Positions 1 through 7,956 of a DNA stretch of 64,000 nt are shown one piece after another. This stretch comes from an uncultured Bacteroides sp. (GTDB lineage Bacteria > Bacteroidota > Bacteroidia > Cytophagales > Cyclobacteriaceae), in assembly GCA_902168185.1 (NCBI GenBank), contig CABHOV010000076.1:216917-280916 (forward strand). Direction: 5' to 3'. The number at the start of each line of letters is the position of its first letter. Positions within the stretch are counted from its first letter, which is position 1. A program made the translations under genes and the position numbers. The notes beneath the pieces were generated by a model that saw only the letters and a list, made by a program, of their open reading frames with translations, was not told the origin of the DNA and searched no databases.

Positions 1-1
1 C

Positions 2-1552
2 TGGATCGATATCAGTAAAAGCAATTATTACAAAGAGCAACTGGAGCAAGCCCGTGATGAAGCGGAAGAGCTTAGCAAAATCAAAGAACGCTTCCTGGCC
101 AACATGAGCCATGAAATCCGCACGCCACTTCAATCGATCATAGGTTTTGCAGAACAGTTGAAGAATAATCCGAAAAGTAATCATGAAGCGGCAGATGCCA
201 TCTATAGTTCATCTGAACATCTTCTGCATATTGTCAATGAAGTATTGGATTATAGCAGAATAGCCTCCGGTAATTTTTCGATTGTAAGCGAGCCGTTCAG
301 GTTGTTGGAATTGGTACAAGAGGTTGAAGACGCGATGCACGTACAAGCCGACAAAAAGAATCTCACGTTTCTACTCGATACCGAAAAAGCCACCGAACAT
401 ACGGTTATAGGTGATCCATTTCGTCTTCGCCAGGTATTGTATAATTTGCTGGGCAACGCCATCAAGTTTACACATCACGGCTTTGTAAAACTTACCATTA
501 AAACGATCGAGTATGCCGATACATTAGCGTGCACGTTTGATATACATGATACAGGAGTTGGTATTCGTCCGGAGGATATCAAGAGAATTTTCAATCAGTT
601 TGAACAAGCCGGATCCTCTATTCTACAACAGCAAGGTGGCGGTTCGGGTTTAGGACTTACCATTGTGCGCTCGCTGGTGGAAGTGCAGCATGGCACGCTG
701 GAAGTATATAGTGAACCCGGTGTAGGTTCTACCTTTACGGTGAAACTTACTTTTGCAAAAGCTCCTAGCAATTCTGTTATACATGACCAGAGTCATGAAT
801 ATATACCCTCCTCGCCCGCTGCTAAACCATTCCAAGGTAAAGTAATATTAGTAGATGATGATACTATGATTCTGAGGTTGGGCACACTCATCTTGGATAA
901 GCATGCTATACCCAATACTATATATCAGCAATCTGAAAAATTATTAGCAGAACATCCCGACCCGGAAGTAACGCATATACTGATCGATATTCGTATGCCT
1001 AATATCAATGGTATAGATCTTTGTCATGCATTGCGTAAAAAATATTCCAGCACCACAAAATTTATAGGGCTTACTGCACACGTATTTCCACAAGACCAGC
1101 AAAAATTATTGGATGAAGGTTTTGATAAAGTATTATCGAAACCTTTCCATGAATATGAATTGCTGAATGTACTCGGTATCTCTGCAGCAGTGACTACGGC
1201 ATCCCTGGCTGAAAGTGCTGTCATCGATTTCTCAGCGGTGCGCAAAATGACCATGGGTGATGAAGAGTTATTCCAATCGATCATCAATCAGTTTGTAGAA
1301 GAGACCGAAGCGGATCTTAATCGTCTTGAAGAGCAATTGATCTTAATGGATGCCGATTCTGTGCGCGAGATCGTTCACAAACTCGCAGGTCGCGTAGGAC
1401 AAATGGGCGCGGTTGCACTCAGTAAAAAACTTCGCAATATGGAGCACATCCTGATTGGTGGCGAGAAACTAAGTACCCTATCAGACCAGATCAATCTTTT
1501 AAAAGATGAAGTCGAGACGCTGGTAAAAGGTGTTCGTGTAGCAGCAGAATAA
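2..1552 (+). CDS. Hybrid sensor histidine kinase with receiver and HPt domains (5' truncated by window edge)
   Basis: The reading frame is open from base 2, so the N-terminal sensor part lies outside the window. A coiled linker leads into a HisKA domain with the H-box NMSHEIRTP (His at 110-112), followed by a HATPase_c domain with an N-box (LLGNAIKF) and G-boxes (DTGVGI, GSGLGLTIV). A receiver domain follows from about base 830, with phospho-acceptor Asp at 986-988 (LIDIRMP), the conserved Thr in GLTAH and Lys in LSKPF. A C-terminal HPt domain carries His at 1376-1378 (IVHKLAGR). This is a complete internal phosphorelay. The stop codon directly abuts the stop of the convergent NtrC-type regulator, its likely functional neighbour (inference). 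The ATG at 104 lies inside the H-box and is not the true start. Confidence 0.93.
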   Translation, partial: WIDISKSNYYKEQLEQARDEAEELSKIKERFLANMSHEIRTPLQSIIGFAEQLKNNPKSNHEAADAIYSSSEHLLHIVNEVLDYSRIASGNFSIVSEPFRLLELVQEVEDAMHVQADKKNLTFLLDTEKATEHTVIGDPFRLRQVLYNLLGNAIKFTHHGFVKLTIKTIEYADTLACTFDIHDTGVGIRPEDIKRIFNQFEQAGSSILQQQGGGSGLGLTIVRSLVEVQHGTLEVYSEPGVGSTFTVKLTFAKAPSNSVIHDQSHEYIPSSPAAKPFQGKVILVDDDTMILRLGTLILDKHAIPNTIYQQSEKLLAEHPDPEVTHILIDIRMPNINGIDLCHALRKKYSSTTKFIGLTAHVFPQDQQKLLDEGFDKVLSKPFHEYELLNVLGISAAVTTASLAESAVIDFSAVRKMTMGDEELFQSIINQFVEETEADLNRLEEQLILMDADSVREIVHKLAGRVGQMGAVALSKKLRNMEHILIGGEKLSTLSDQINLLKDEVETLVKGVRVAAE

Positions 1553-2905
1553 TTATTCGATACCGTACTTTTCCATTTTCAGGTATAGCGTTTTGCGATC
1601 GATGTTTAGTATACGTGCTGCTTTCGATTTGTTATAGCGAGCTTCCTTTAAGGTACGAACAATCATTTCACGCTCTTGTACTTCCTGTAATGCTTTGAGA
1701 TCATATACCGGTGCCGCAGGTTTACCTTTTGCTTCCAGTTCTTTTATCGCGGCAAGCATTTCCGAAGGTATAGCTTCGGCATGCACCAGCTCTCCCGTTG
1801 TAAGCAACACGGCACGCTTCACTACATTTTTAAGCTCACGCAGGTTGCCCGGCCAATCGTATGACGCAAAAATGGAACGCACTTCGTCATCAAAGCCAAT
1901 CACATTTTTACCTAACTCTTTATTCGCACTGGTTCTGAAAAAATTCAGGAACTCCTCTACATCGTCATGTCGCTCACGCAAAGACGGAACGCGCATCTTG
2001 AATTCATTCAACCGGTGATAGAGGTCTTCGCGGAATTGTCCTTTGCGAACGCTTTCCTGCAGGTCATCATTCGTTGCTGTAATGATGCGTACATCCACTC
2101 GGATTTCTTTATTACTTCCAACGGGTTGCACAATGCGTTCCTGTACCGCGCGCAGTAATTTTACTTGGACTTCGTATGAGAGATTACCAACTTCATCCAG
2201 GAATAATGTACCGCCATTGGCCATTTCAAACTGACCAGTTTTATCTTGTGAAGCTCCTGTAAACGCGCCTTTCACATGACCGAACAATTCACTGGCTGCA
2301 AGATCTTTCGAAAGCGCTCCACAATCTACCGCCACAAAAGTCTGCTTCGAGCGTTTGCTCTGCTGATGAATGGTTCGCGCTACATATTCTTTTCCGGTAC
2401 CACTTTCTCCTTCGATAATCACCGACATATCGGTGGGTGCTACTAATCTTATATACTCGTGGAGTTGCTCTGACTGTATACTTTTCCCTTGTACAAAGGC
2501 TCCGTTCGTTACCGGGGCAACAGACACTTCAGATATATTTCTCTTCTCTTTCTTTAACGCCTGCAAAACGATCATGAGCAGTTCGTCCGGATTTACCGGC
2601 TTGGTGATATACTCGAATGCTCCGGCTTTAATTGCTTTTACAGCGGTGCGTATATCGGAGAAGCTGGTCATGATAATAACCGGAGTTTCTGGAGCTATAC
2701 TCTTGATCTCGAGCATTACATCCATACCGGTAGCATCAGGCAAGCGATAGTCTACCAGCACCAGATCAAATGAGCCTGAGGAGAAAGCCTTTACCCCCTC
2801 CTTTCCTTTATGGCTGAGTTGAACTGAGTATTTATGTTTTTTCAGAAACCCTTCCAATATCCTTGAAAAGGTGAGATCGTCTTCAATTACTAATATGCTT
2901 GCCAT
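1553..2905 (-). CDS. NtrC-family sigma-54-dependent response regulator
   Basis: Three domains are visible in order: a receiver domain (acidic patch VIEDD, phospho-acceptor Asp in VLVDYRLPD, Lys in EYITKP), a AAA+ sigma-54 interaction domain with Walker A GESGTGKE and an intact GAFTGA loop (HVKGAFTGA), and a C-terminal Fis-type helix-turn-helix ending in KAARILNIDRKTLYLKM. It should activate sigma-54 promoters when phosphorylated. The start was placed at the ATG at 2905 (MASILVIEDD) because the longer frame runs through a terminator hairpin and encodes no domain. It converges with the hybrid kinase with no base between the two stop codons, which suggests but does not prove that they form a pair. 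Confidence 0.93.
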   Translation of the reverse strand: MASILVIEDDLTFSRILEGFLKKHKYSVQLSHKGKEGVKAFSSGSFDLVLVDYRLPDATGMDVMLEIKSIAPETPVIIMTSFSDIRTAVKAIKAGAFEYITKPVNPDELLMIVLQALKKEKRNISEVSVAPVTNGAFVQGKSIQSEQLHEYIRLVAPTDMSVIIEGESGTGKEYVARTIHQQSKRSKQTFVAVDCGALSKDLAASELFGHVKGAFTGASQDKTGQFEMANGGTLFLDEVGNLSYEVQVKLLRAVQERIVQPVGSNKEIRVDVRIITATNDDLQESVRKGQFREDLYHRLNEFKMRVPSLRERHDDVEEFLNFFRTSANKELGKNVIGFDDEVRSIFASYDWPGNLRELKNVVKRAVLLTTGELVHAEAIPSEMLAAIKELEAKGKPAAPVYDLKALQEVQEREMIVRTLKEARYNKSKAARILNIDRKTLYLKMEKYGIE

Positions 2906-2920
2906 ACTGGCCCGAAAAAT

Positions 2921-2953
2921 AAAAAAGAAAGCCGGATAATTTCCGGCTTTCTT
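2921..2953 (-). terminator. Rho-independent terminator for the PepSY-like gene
   Basis: A perfect 11-bp inverted repeat (AAGAAAGCCGG at 2925-2935 and CCGGCTTTCTT at 2943-2953) with a 7-nt loop is followed, reading leftward, by a T-rich tract. It sits just after the stop of the gene at 2980-3285 and only about 20 bp before the start of the NtrC-type regulator. Confidence 0.85.
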
Positions 2954-2979
2954 CAAATAAGGATTGTTTGGAAGAACAA

Positions 2980-3285
2980 TTAGTCTACTTTTTTACCTTC
3001 TTTGTCGAACTTCACAGTTTTAGTTTCTGCTCCGTTTTTCAGTTCAACTTCGTATGTATTCTTTGTTTTGTCATGGTAAGCAGCATTGATCAACCAACCA
3101 CGGTAATCTTCACCCTCCAATTCTTTTTTCACTGTTTGAGGCAGTTCTTCAGCCTTAATTTTAACTTTGTCACCTTGCAGTTGTGTTGACTCAGTAGCTG
3201 CTGCTGGAGCTGGTTCACTTGATACTTGAGCATTTGCAGCACCTATACCTGCAACTAAAGCGAAAACGAACAATACTTTTTTCAT
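2980..3285 (-). CDS. Small secreted PepSY-like protein
   Basis: A protein of about 101 residues with a clear signal peptide (MKKVLFVFALVAG...ANAQ) followed by an Ala/Pro/Glu-rich linker and a PepSY-like fold with the pattern LPQTVKKELEG and YEVELKNG. Such short PepSY-like (DUF2874-type) proteins are common in Bacteroidota; their role is not settled, with inhibition of peptidases or metal binding proposed. The start was set at the ATG at 3285, since the eight residues before it in the longer frame are not signal-like. It is a single gene closed by its own terminator at 2921-2953. Confidence 0.75.
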   Translation of the reverse strand: MKKVLFVFALVAGIGAANAQVSSEPAPAAATESTQLQGDKVKIKAEELPQTVKKELEGEDYRGWLINAAYHDKTKNTYEVELKNGAETKTVKFDKEGKKVD

Positions 3286-3540
3286 GGTTTTAATAATTAA
3301 GTTAAACATTCATTCTGTATAACTAATTATACAATTGTATGCCAGTGAAGACCGATATCAATAAATTACTGCATAACAACCACTTACATATCTTATAAAA
3401 AATAATTCCTGCAGTTTGTGTTGAATAGTTCTACAACCTGTTGGAAATCGTATACGTTTGTCTCATAGCGTAACACACTATATTTGCTGAAAGTACTTTA
3501 TACTTTAATGCTATCGTAACACATAGAAAATGTAGACATA
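3286..3540. other. Intergenic region, AT-rich
   Basis: This stretch of about 255 bp (just over 300 bp with the adjacent terminator) lies upstream of the leftward PepSY-like gene and must hold its promoter. No full TAnnTTTG element was found and no small gene is evident. Confidence 0.4.
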
Positions 3541-3569
3541 AAAAAAGCTGACAAGCGATATTGTCAGCT
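3541..3569 (-). terminator. Rho-independent terminator for the small membrane protein gene
   Basis: A perfect 9-bp stem (AGCTGACAA at 3546-3554, TTGTCAGCT at 3561-3569) with a 6-nt loop is followed leftward by a run of T. It closes the leftward gene at 3592-3948. Confidence 0.85.
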
Positions 3570-3591
3570 ATTCATGTTACGACATCAATGG

Positions 3592-3948
3592 CTATAAATT
3601 CCTTTCCTTCATATTTTTATTCTCTTCTATGATGTATGCTAACCCCAAGCCTATACCACCGAAAATAAAGAGCATCGAGAAATAAGCTACTTCCTCTTCG
3701 AGATTAAAGTTTCGCTCCAGTATATGCCCCATGAAAAGACCGAGGCCCGCTCCTATTAATAATAAAGAGGCACGAAGCGGAAAAGACGTATTCCTGGGCT
3801 TCTTTATATTCAGAAATTCCGGACTCACGCCTTTTTCTATCATTGCCATACGTTCGATGTTATCATACTTGCGTAAGTAGATGATCATGGTGAAGACTCC
3901 GATAATAGCGATTATAGGAATCATGATTGCAAGAAATTCAATATTCAT
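3592..3948 (-). CDS. Small membrane protein, DUF6249-like
   Basis: A 118-residue protein with three hydrophobic segments: an N-terminal helix (about residues 3-25), and two C-terminal helices (about 59-76 and 87-107), separated by a basic cytoplasmic loop with MAMIEKGVSPEFL. This layout and the EKG motif resemble the DUF6249 family, which often sits beside ECF sigma/anti-sigma genes in Bacteroidota. It is divergent from the sigma factor at 4095, and the 146-bp gap is likely a shared regulatory region. The function is unknown; a membrane partner of the sigma system is an inference. Confidence 0.7.
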   Translation of the reverse strand: MNIEFLAIMIPIIAIIGVFTMIIYLRKYDNIERMAMIEKGVSPEFLNIKKPRNTSFPLRASLLLIGAGLGLFMGHILERNFNLEEEVAYFSMLFIFGGIGLGLAYIIEENKNMKERNL

Positions 3949-4058
3949 AGTGCTTCATTTATGGATTTGCCTCTTTGACGCAGCCCTTTATTACTTCGTT
4001 ACAGGTCTCACTGAAAAAAGCTTTTACAAAAGTATATCAGGTAATTTCCGAAGAACGT

Positions 4059-4084
4059 GTAACTTCATTTAAATAACCTGCGTC
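4059..4084 (+). promoter_or_regulatory. Possible ECF-type autoregulatory promoter
   Basis: GTAAC at 4059-4063 and CGTC at 4081-4084, 17 bp apart, resemble the -35 (G-AAC) and -10 (CGTC) of many ECF sigma promoters. They lie just before the sigma gene, with a very short leader. Weak evidence, based on pattern alone. Confidence 0.25.
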
Positions 4085-4094
4085 AAACGGCAAC

Positions 4095-4652
4095 ATGATA
4101 ATTGATCCGGATCTACCGTTTATTGACAGGATTCTGGCCGGGGAGCAGAACGCTTATGCCGAACTTATTGGTCGGCATAAAAGCTATGCATATACTATTG
4201 CATTTAAGATACTGCAGAATAGACCTGAGGCAGAAGAGGCTGCACAGGACTCATTTATTAAAGCATATCAGAATCTCAAGACCTTTAACCGGGAGGCCCG
4301 ATTTTCTACATGGCTGTATAGAATTGTATTTAATACTTCGATCAGTTATAAGCGAAAGAATAATAAGGTATTTCAAAGTATAGAAAATACAGTAGTGATA
4401 TATACTCAGGAGGGCGAAGGTCTACTTGAGAAAACTGATAAGACCAAATACCTTAACCTGGCGATGGCCAAGTTGAATGAGGCAGACCGAACTGCACTGT
4501 CTTTGTTTTACCTCGATGAATTTTCGCTGGAAGAAATTGCAGCCATCACAGGTATGCAGGCAAATACAGTTAAGGTGCGCATTCATCGCGCACGGCAGCG
4601 CCTGGCAGACGAATTGAAAGTTATATTGAACCACGAAGCATTAACTTTGTAG
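4095..4652 (+). CDS. ECF RNA polymerase sigma factor (RpoE-like)
   Basis: A 185-residue sigma-70 family protein. Region 2 is seen at about residues 12-85, with the AEEAAQDSFIKAYQNL and FSTWLYRI motifs. Region 4 lies at about residues 118-175, with the helix-turn-helix LEEIAAITGMQANTVKVRIHRAR written here across two helices. There is no region 3, as expected for ECF factors. It is followed after 3 bp by a two-helix membrane protein that is the likely anti-sigma, so the two are probably co-transcribed and translationally coupled. The signal it senses cannot be read from the sequence. Confidence 0.9.
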   Translation: MIIDPDLPFIDRILAGEQNAYAELIGRHKSYAYTIAFKILQNRPEAEEAAQDSFIKAYQNLKTFNREARFSTWLYRIVFNTSISYKRKNNKVFQSIENTVVIYTQEGEGLLEKTDKTKYLNLAMAKLNEADRTALSLFYLDEFSLEEIAAITGMQANTVKVRIHRARQRLADELKVILNHEALTL

Positions 4653-4655
4653 GAC

Positions 4656-5174
4656 ATGAAAAGAATATCACAAGCACAGGAAGATAAATTATTGGATTAC
4701 CTGGATGGCAACCTGGATGCTATAGCGGAAAAACAATTTGAGGATGAGATAAGCAGCAATGTGTTATTAAAAACAAGGCTCGAAGAATTACTTGCTGTGA
4801 ATGCTTTATTTCAAAACTTATCATTGGAGCAACCTTCTAAAAATTTCACAGAGCAGGTAATGATGAAACTGGACACTGCGCCAGCATCATCAGCATGGTC
4901 TATACGAAACGGTGTGCTTTTATTGATTGGTGTTCTGGCTGCATTAGGTGCTATATCATTATTACTCACCACGGGTATATTTGATAGCACGGCTACTATT
5001 AATCTGAATCAATCCGAGTTGCCCAACAAAATACTACGCGAGCAACTTCCATCTTTTACATTGAGTGGTAAGTTGATGATCAACATTATTATTCTGCTGA
5101 ACATTGTACTGGCGTGGATCGTTCTCGACAGGACAATTCTACGTCCTTATTTCCAACGAAGAATGCAGGCCTAG
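4656..5174 (+). CDS. Putative anti-sigma factor, membrane protein
   Basis: A 172-residue protein with an N-terminal cytoplasmic domain rich in acidic residues (LLDYLDGNLD, then EKQFEDEI) that resembles the anti-sigma domain of ECF-partner proteins but lacks the HxxxCxxC zinc motif. Two transmembrane helices follow, at about residues 88-110 and 138-160. It begins 3 bp after the sigma stop codon. Assignment as the anti-sigma rests on position and on the short acidic N-terminal domain, so it is an inference. Confidence 0.72.
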   Translation: MKRISQAQEDKLLDYLDGNLDAIAEKQFEDEISSNVLLKTRLEELLAVNALFQNLSLEQPSKNFTEQVMMKLDTAPASSAWSIRNGVLLLIGVLAALGAISLLLTTGIFDSTATINLNQSELPNKILREQLPSFTLSGKLMINIIILLNIVLAWIVLDRTILRPYFQRRMQA

Positions 5175-5240
5175 GACACCATTGGCAATGATCCTGCAAT
5201 GCATAATGTAGTATATATCCAGGGTATACTATAGAGGCCA

Positions 5241-5537
5241 CTAAAGCCCGCCTTCGGGTTGCTCCTTCGGTTCAGGGCATTCAATCTTCCATTCTCTGGA
5301 AAGAGCTATGGTTCCTTCTTTCGCTTTCTTAATTACTTCATCACGTTTCTTGCTGAATTTACAGCCGATGTCCACGTAGCGATACTTGGCGCCATCGACC
5401 TTGAAATTGAAATGACATGTATTGGATGCCTTGTGAGTTTTCATACAGGAGAACTCTATATTTTCACCCTGATCATATCTTCTGAAACCTGTTATAACAA
5501 TAATGGAAAGGAGAATACAATAAAAAGAAGTTTTCAT
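5241..5537 (-). CDS. Small secreted protein of unknown function
   Basis: A 98-residue protein with a hydrophobic N-terminus (YCILLSIIVITGF) that looks like a signal peptide, then four cysteines in the mature part and a Lys-rich C-terminal half ending in a Pro/Glu/Gly tail. I recognise no family. It converges with the anti-sigma gene. A perfect -7-like element (TATCTTTG, read leftward at 5563-5556) lies 19 bp before the start and supports it as a real gene. Confidence 0.55.
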   Translation of the reverse strand: MKTSFYCILLSIIVITGFRRYDQGENIEFSCMKTHKASNTCHFNFKVDGAKYRYVDIGCKFSKKRDEVIKKAKEGTIALSREWKIECPEPKEQPEGGL

Positions 5538-5555
5538 ATTTCAATTTCTATTATC

Positions 5556-5563
5556 CAAAGATA
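5556..5563 (-). promoter_or_regulatory. Bacteroidota -7 element upstream of the small secreted protein
   Basis: Read leftward this is TATCTTTG, an exact match to TAnnTTTG, 19 bp from the start codon at 5537. No good -33 TTG was found at the usual distance, so confidence is low. Confidence 0.3.
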
Positions 5564-5656
5564 ACAAAGGCAGCAAGGATTTTAAAACGGCTTACATACA
5601 GCTGATCGGTTCTATAAACCATATAAATGATTTCAACGCAGGCAGATGTATAGCAC

Positions 5657-5688
5657 AAAAAAAAGTCCATGATTTAAATCATGGACTT
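5657..5688 (-). terminator. Rho-independent terminator of ahcY
   Basis: A perfect 13-bp inverted repeat (5663-5675 with 5676-5688; central part CATGATTTAAATCATG) is followed leftward by a run of eight or more T. It lies about 22 bp past the ahcY stop codon. Confidence 0.85.
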
Positions 5689-5710
5689 CAATTTTTGATC
5701 TCAGAATATA

Positions 5711-7018
5711 TTAATACCTGTAGTAATCAGGCTTGAAAGGACCTTTCACTTCTACACCAATATATTTAGCTTGTGAATCGGAAAGTATGTCTAGTTCAAC
5801 GCCAATTTTTTTCAGGTGAAGGAATGCTACTTTCTCGTCCAAATGCTTTGGCAACATATATACTTTGTTCTCATACTTATCAGAATGATTCCAAAGTTCT
5901 ATTTGAGCCAATGTCTGATTTGTAAAGGAGTTAGACATTACAAAAGAAGGGTGTCCCATAGCGCAACCCAGGTTTACCAGGCGGCCTTCAGCCAACAGAA
6001 TAACCTGACGGCCATTTTTCAATGTATATAGATCTACCTGAGGCTTAATCTCGTCTTTCGTAGCGTTCTTATTCAACCAGGCAACATCGATTTCATTATC
6101 GAAGTGACCGATGTTACAAACAATCGCCTTGTCCTTCATGTTCAGGAAATGACGGTCAACAACAATGTTGAAGTTACCGGTAGCTGTTACCAGGATGTCA
6201 GCTTCTTTTACTGCATCATCCATTCTCTTAACAGCGTAGCCATCCATAGCTGCTTGCAACGCGCAAATCGGATCGATCTCCGTTACAATAACACGTGCAC
6301 CAGCACCACGCAATGAAGCGGCAGAACCTTTACCTACATCGCCATATCCGGCAACCACCGCTACTTTACCAGCGATCATTACATCGGTAGCTCTGCGGAT
6401 TGCATCAACGCAAGATTCTTTACAACCGTATTTGTTATCAAATTTAGACTTTGTTACAGAGTCGTTGATGTTGATAGCAGGCAACGGCAATTTGCCATTG
6501 TGCATACGTTCAACAAGACGGTGTACACCAGTCGTAGTTTCTTCAGATATACCACGGATACCAGCCGCCAATTCAGGGAAACGGTCCAATACCATGTTGG
6601 TAAGATCTCCTCCATCATCGAGGATCATATTCAAAGGCTTGCCATCTTTAAAGGCATATAGTGTTTGTTCGATACACCAGTCAAATTCCTTTTCATTCAT
6701 TCCTTTCCAGGCAAATACAGGAATTCCGGCAGCAGCAATAGCAGCAGCAGCATGGTCTTGTGTCGAAAAGATGTTACAAGATGACCAGGATACTTCAGCG
6801 CCAAGCTCAACAAGGGTCTCAATCAATACAGCAGTCTGAATAGTCATGTGAAGACAGCCAGCAATACGGGCGTCTTTCAATGGCTTCACTTTACCGAATT
6901 CTTCGCGAAGGGCCATTAAACCTGGCATTTCAGCCTCTGCTAACGTGATTTCTTTTCTTCCCCAGGCAGCCAGGGATGGGTCTTTCACCTTGAATTTAAG
7001 TTTTTCGTCTACAGTCAT
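5711..7018 (-). CDS. ahcY: Adenosylhomocysteinase (S-adenosyl-L-homocysteine hydrolase)
   Basis: A 435-residue cytoplasmic NAD-dependent enzyme that splits S-adenosylhomocysteine into adenosine and homocysteine and so relieves product inhibition of SAM methyltransferases. The family signature is plain: [15 protein letters not shown] near the N-terminus, [15 protein letters not shown], the catalytic region [11 protein letters not shown], the Rossmann motif [15 protein letters not shown] and the C-terminal PDYYRY. The ATG at 7018 ([11 protein letters not shown]) was chosen over the longer frame because the extra 12 residues run into the promoter at 7052-7085 and are not conserved-looking. It is monocistronic, with its own terminator. 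No riboswitch was recognised in its leader. Confidence 0.97.
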   Translation of the reverse strand: MTVDEKLKFKVKDPSLAAWGRKEITLAEAEMPGLMALREEFGKVKPLKDARIAGCLHMTIQTAVLIETLVELGAEVSWSSCNIFSTQDHAAAAIAAAGIPVFAWKGMNEKEFDWCIEQTLYAFKDGKPLNMILDDGGDLTNMVLDRFPELAAGIRGISEETTTGVHRLVERMHNGKLPLPAININDSVTKSKFDNKYGCKESCVDAIRRATDVMIAGKVAVVAGYGDVGKGSAASLRGAGARVIVTEIDPICALQAAMDGYAVKRMDDAVKEADILVTATGNFNIVVDRHFLNMKDKAIVCNIGHFDNEIDVAWLNKNATKDEIKPQVDLYTLKNGRQVILLAEGRLVNLGCAMGHPSFVMSNSFTNQTLAQIELWNHSDKYENKVYMLPKHLDEKVAFLHLKKIGVELDILSDSQAKYIGVEVKGPFKPDYYRY

Positions 7019-7051
7019 TTTTAATATGGATTTTTCTTTAAACTGGGAACA

Positions 7052-7085
7052 CAAAAGTACAACAAAGGTTTGACATTGACGGCAA
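7052..7085 (-). promoter_or_regulatory. Promoter of ahcY
   Basis: Read leftward, TTG at 7085-7083 (-33) and TACTTTTG at 7059-7052 (-7) are separated by 23 bp, at the long end of the Bacteroidota range. The -7 matches TAnnTTTG fully and lies 33 bp from the ahcY start. Confidence 0.5.
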
Positions 7086-7176
7086 TAAAGGTGAGCTACT
7101 GGCAGGCTTTATAAGCTTCCGCATCCCTCTGAACTATTGAATTTGGATCGCTGTTTAGGCATTGAAACAAAAAATA

Positions 7177-7899
7177 ATGGAGAAGCCGATTACAATGAAG
7201 CCTATTACAATCTTAAATAAACCTACGATCAAAATTGATGTTGTATCAGACGTGGTGTGCCCCTGGTGCTATATAGGAAAGCGCAGGTTAGAAAAAGCGA
7301 TGCAGGAACTCTCATCTGAATATACCTTTGAAGTAGAATATCATCCTTTCGAACTGAACCCGGAGATGCAGGTTAAGGGCATGAATCAAAAGGAATATCT
7401 TACTGAAAAATTCGGAAGTGAAGATCGTTATGAGCAGATCACAAACCATACTACACAGGTTGCTGCCGCTGAAGGATTAAAATTTGATTTCGATAAGCAG
7501 GCTATATCTCCCAACACACGAAAAGCACATGTGATTGTCCAATTGGCAAAATTAAAAAACAAAGCTATAGCAGTCGTTGAAAATCTATTCAAAGCATACT
7601 TTACAGATGGTGTTGATCTTTCAGACGATAAGAATTTGATCGCGATAGCTGTTCATGCAGGCCTGGATCAAAAAGAAGTTGAGAAAGTTTTAGCAGATGA
7701 AGCTTCCTTATTGCAGGTAGCTTTACTTGAGAAAGAGATGTCTAAACTCGGCATCAGTGGTGTGCCGTTTTATATTATCAACAACAAGTACGGTGTCTCA
7801 GGAGCCCAACCTTCGGAAACGTTTATAAATGTTTTTAAAGAAGTAAGCAAAGAGGTTGCCGTTGGTGAAGCTTGTGATGTTGATGGTAAAAATTGCTGA
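7177..7899 (+). CDS. DsbA-family oxidoreductase (FrnE/2-hydroxychromene-2-carboxylate isomerase-like)
   Basis: A thioredoxin-fold protein of about 240 residues. The DVVCPWCYIGKRRLEKA motif near the N-terminus carries the CPWC redox pair, and the cis-Pro loop is seen in the GISGVPFYIINNKYGVSGAQ stretch near the C-terminus. These features and the length fit the FrnE-like branch of the DsbA family. No signal peptide is visible, so it is probably cytoplasmic. The ATG at 7177 (or 7195) is preferred over an upstream TTG at 7162. It stands alone, ahead of a strong bidirectional terminator. The substrate is not predictable. Confidence 0.88.
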   Translation: MEKPITMKPITILNKPTIKIDVVSDVVCPWCYIGKRRLEKAMQELSSEYTFEVEYHPFELNPEMQVKGMNQKEYLTEKFGSEDRYEQITNHTTQVAAAEGLKFDFDKQAISPNTRKAHVIVQLAKLKNKAIAVVENLFKAYFTDGVDLSDDKNLIAIAVHAGLDQKEVEKVLADEASLLQVALLEKEMSKLGISGVPFYIINNKYGVSGAQPSETFINVFKEVSKEVAVGEACDVDGKNC

Positions 7900-7913
7900 T
7901 CTTAAATCATAAC

Positions 7914-7956
7914 AATAGAATCGCTGTGGTTTTAAATCACAACGATTCTATTTTAT
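7914..7956. terminator. Bidirectional terminator
   Basis: AATAGAATCG at 7914-7923 pairs with CGATTCTATT at 7943-7952, with an inner TGTG/CACA pairing. A T-rich run follows rightward. It closes the DsbA-like gene, and it overlaps the stop codon of the leftward Asp-box gene. Confidence 0.75.

Noticed and set aside
7019..7160. SAH or SAM riboswitch before ahcY
   Set aside because: No riboswitch consensus could be recognised in the short leader; the promoter lies only 33 bp from the start.
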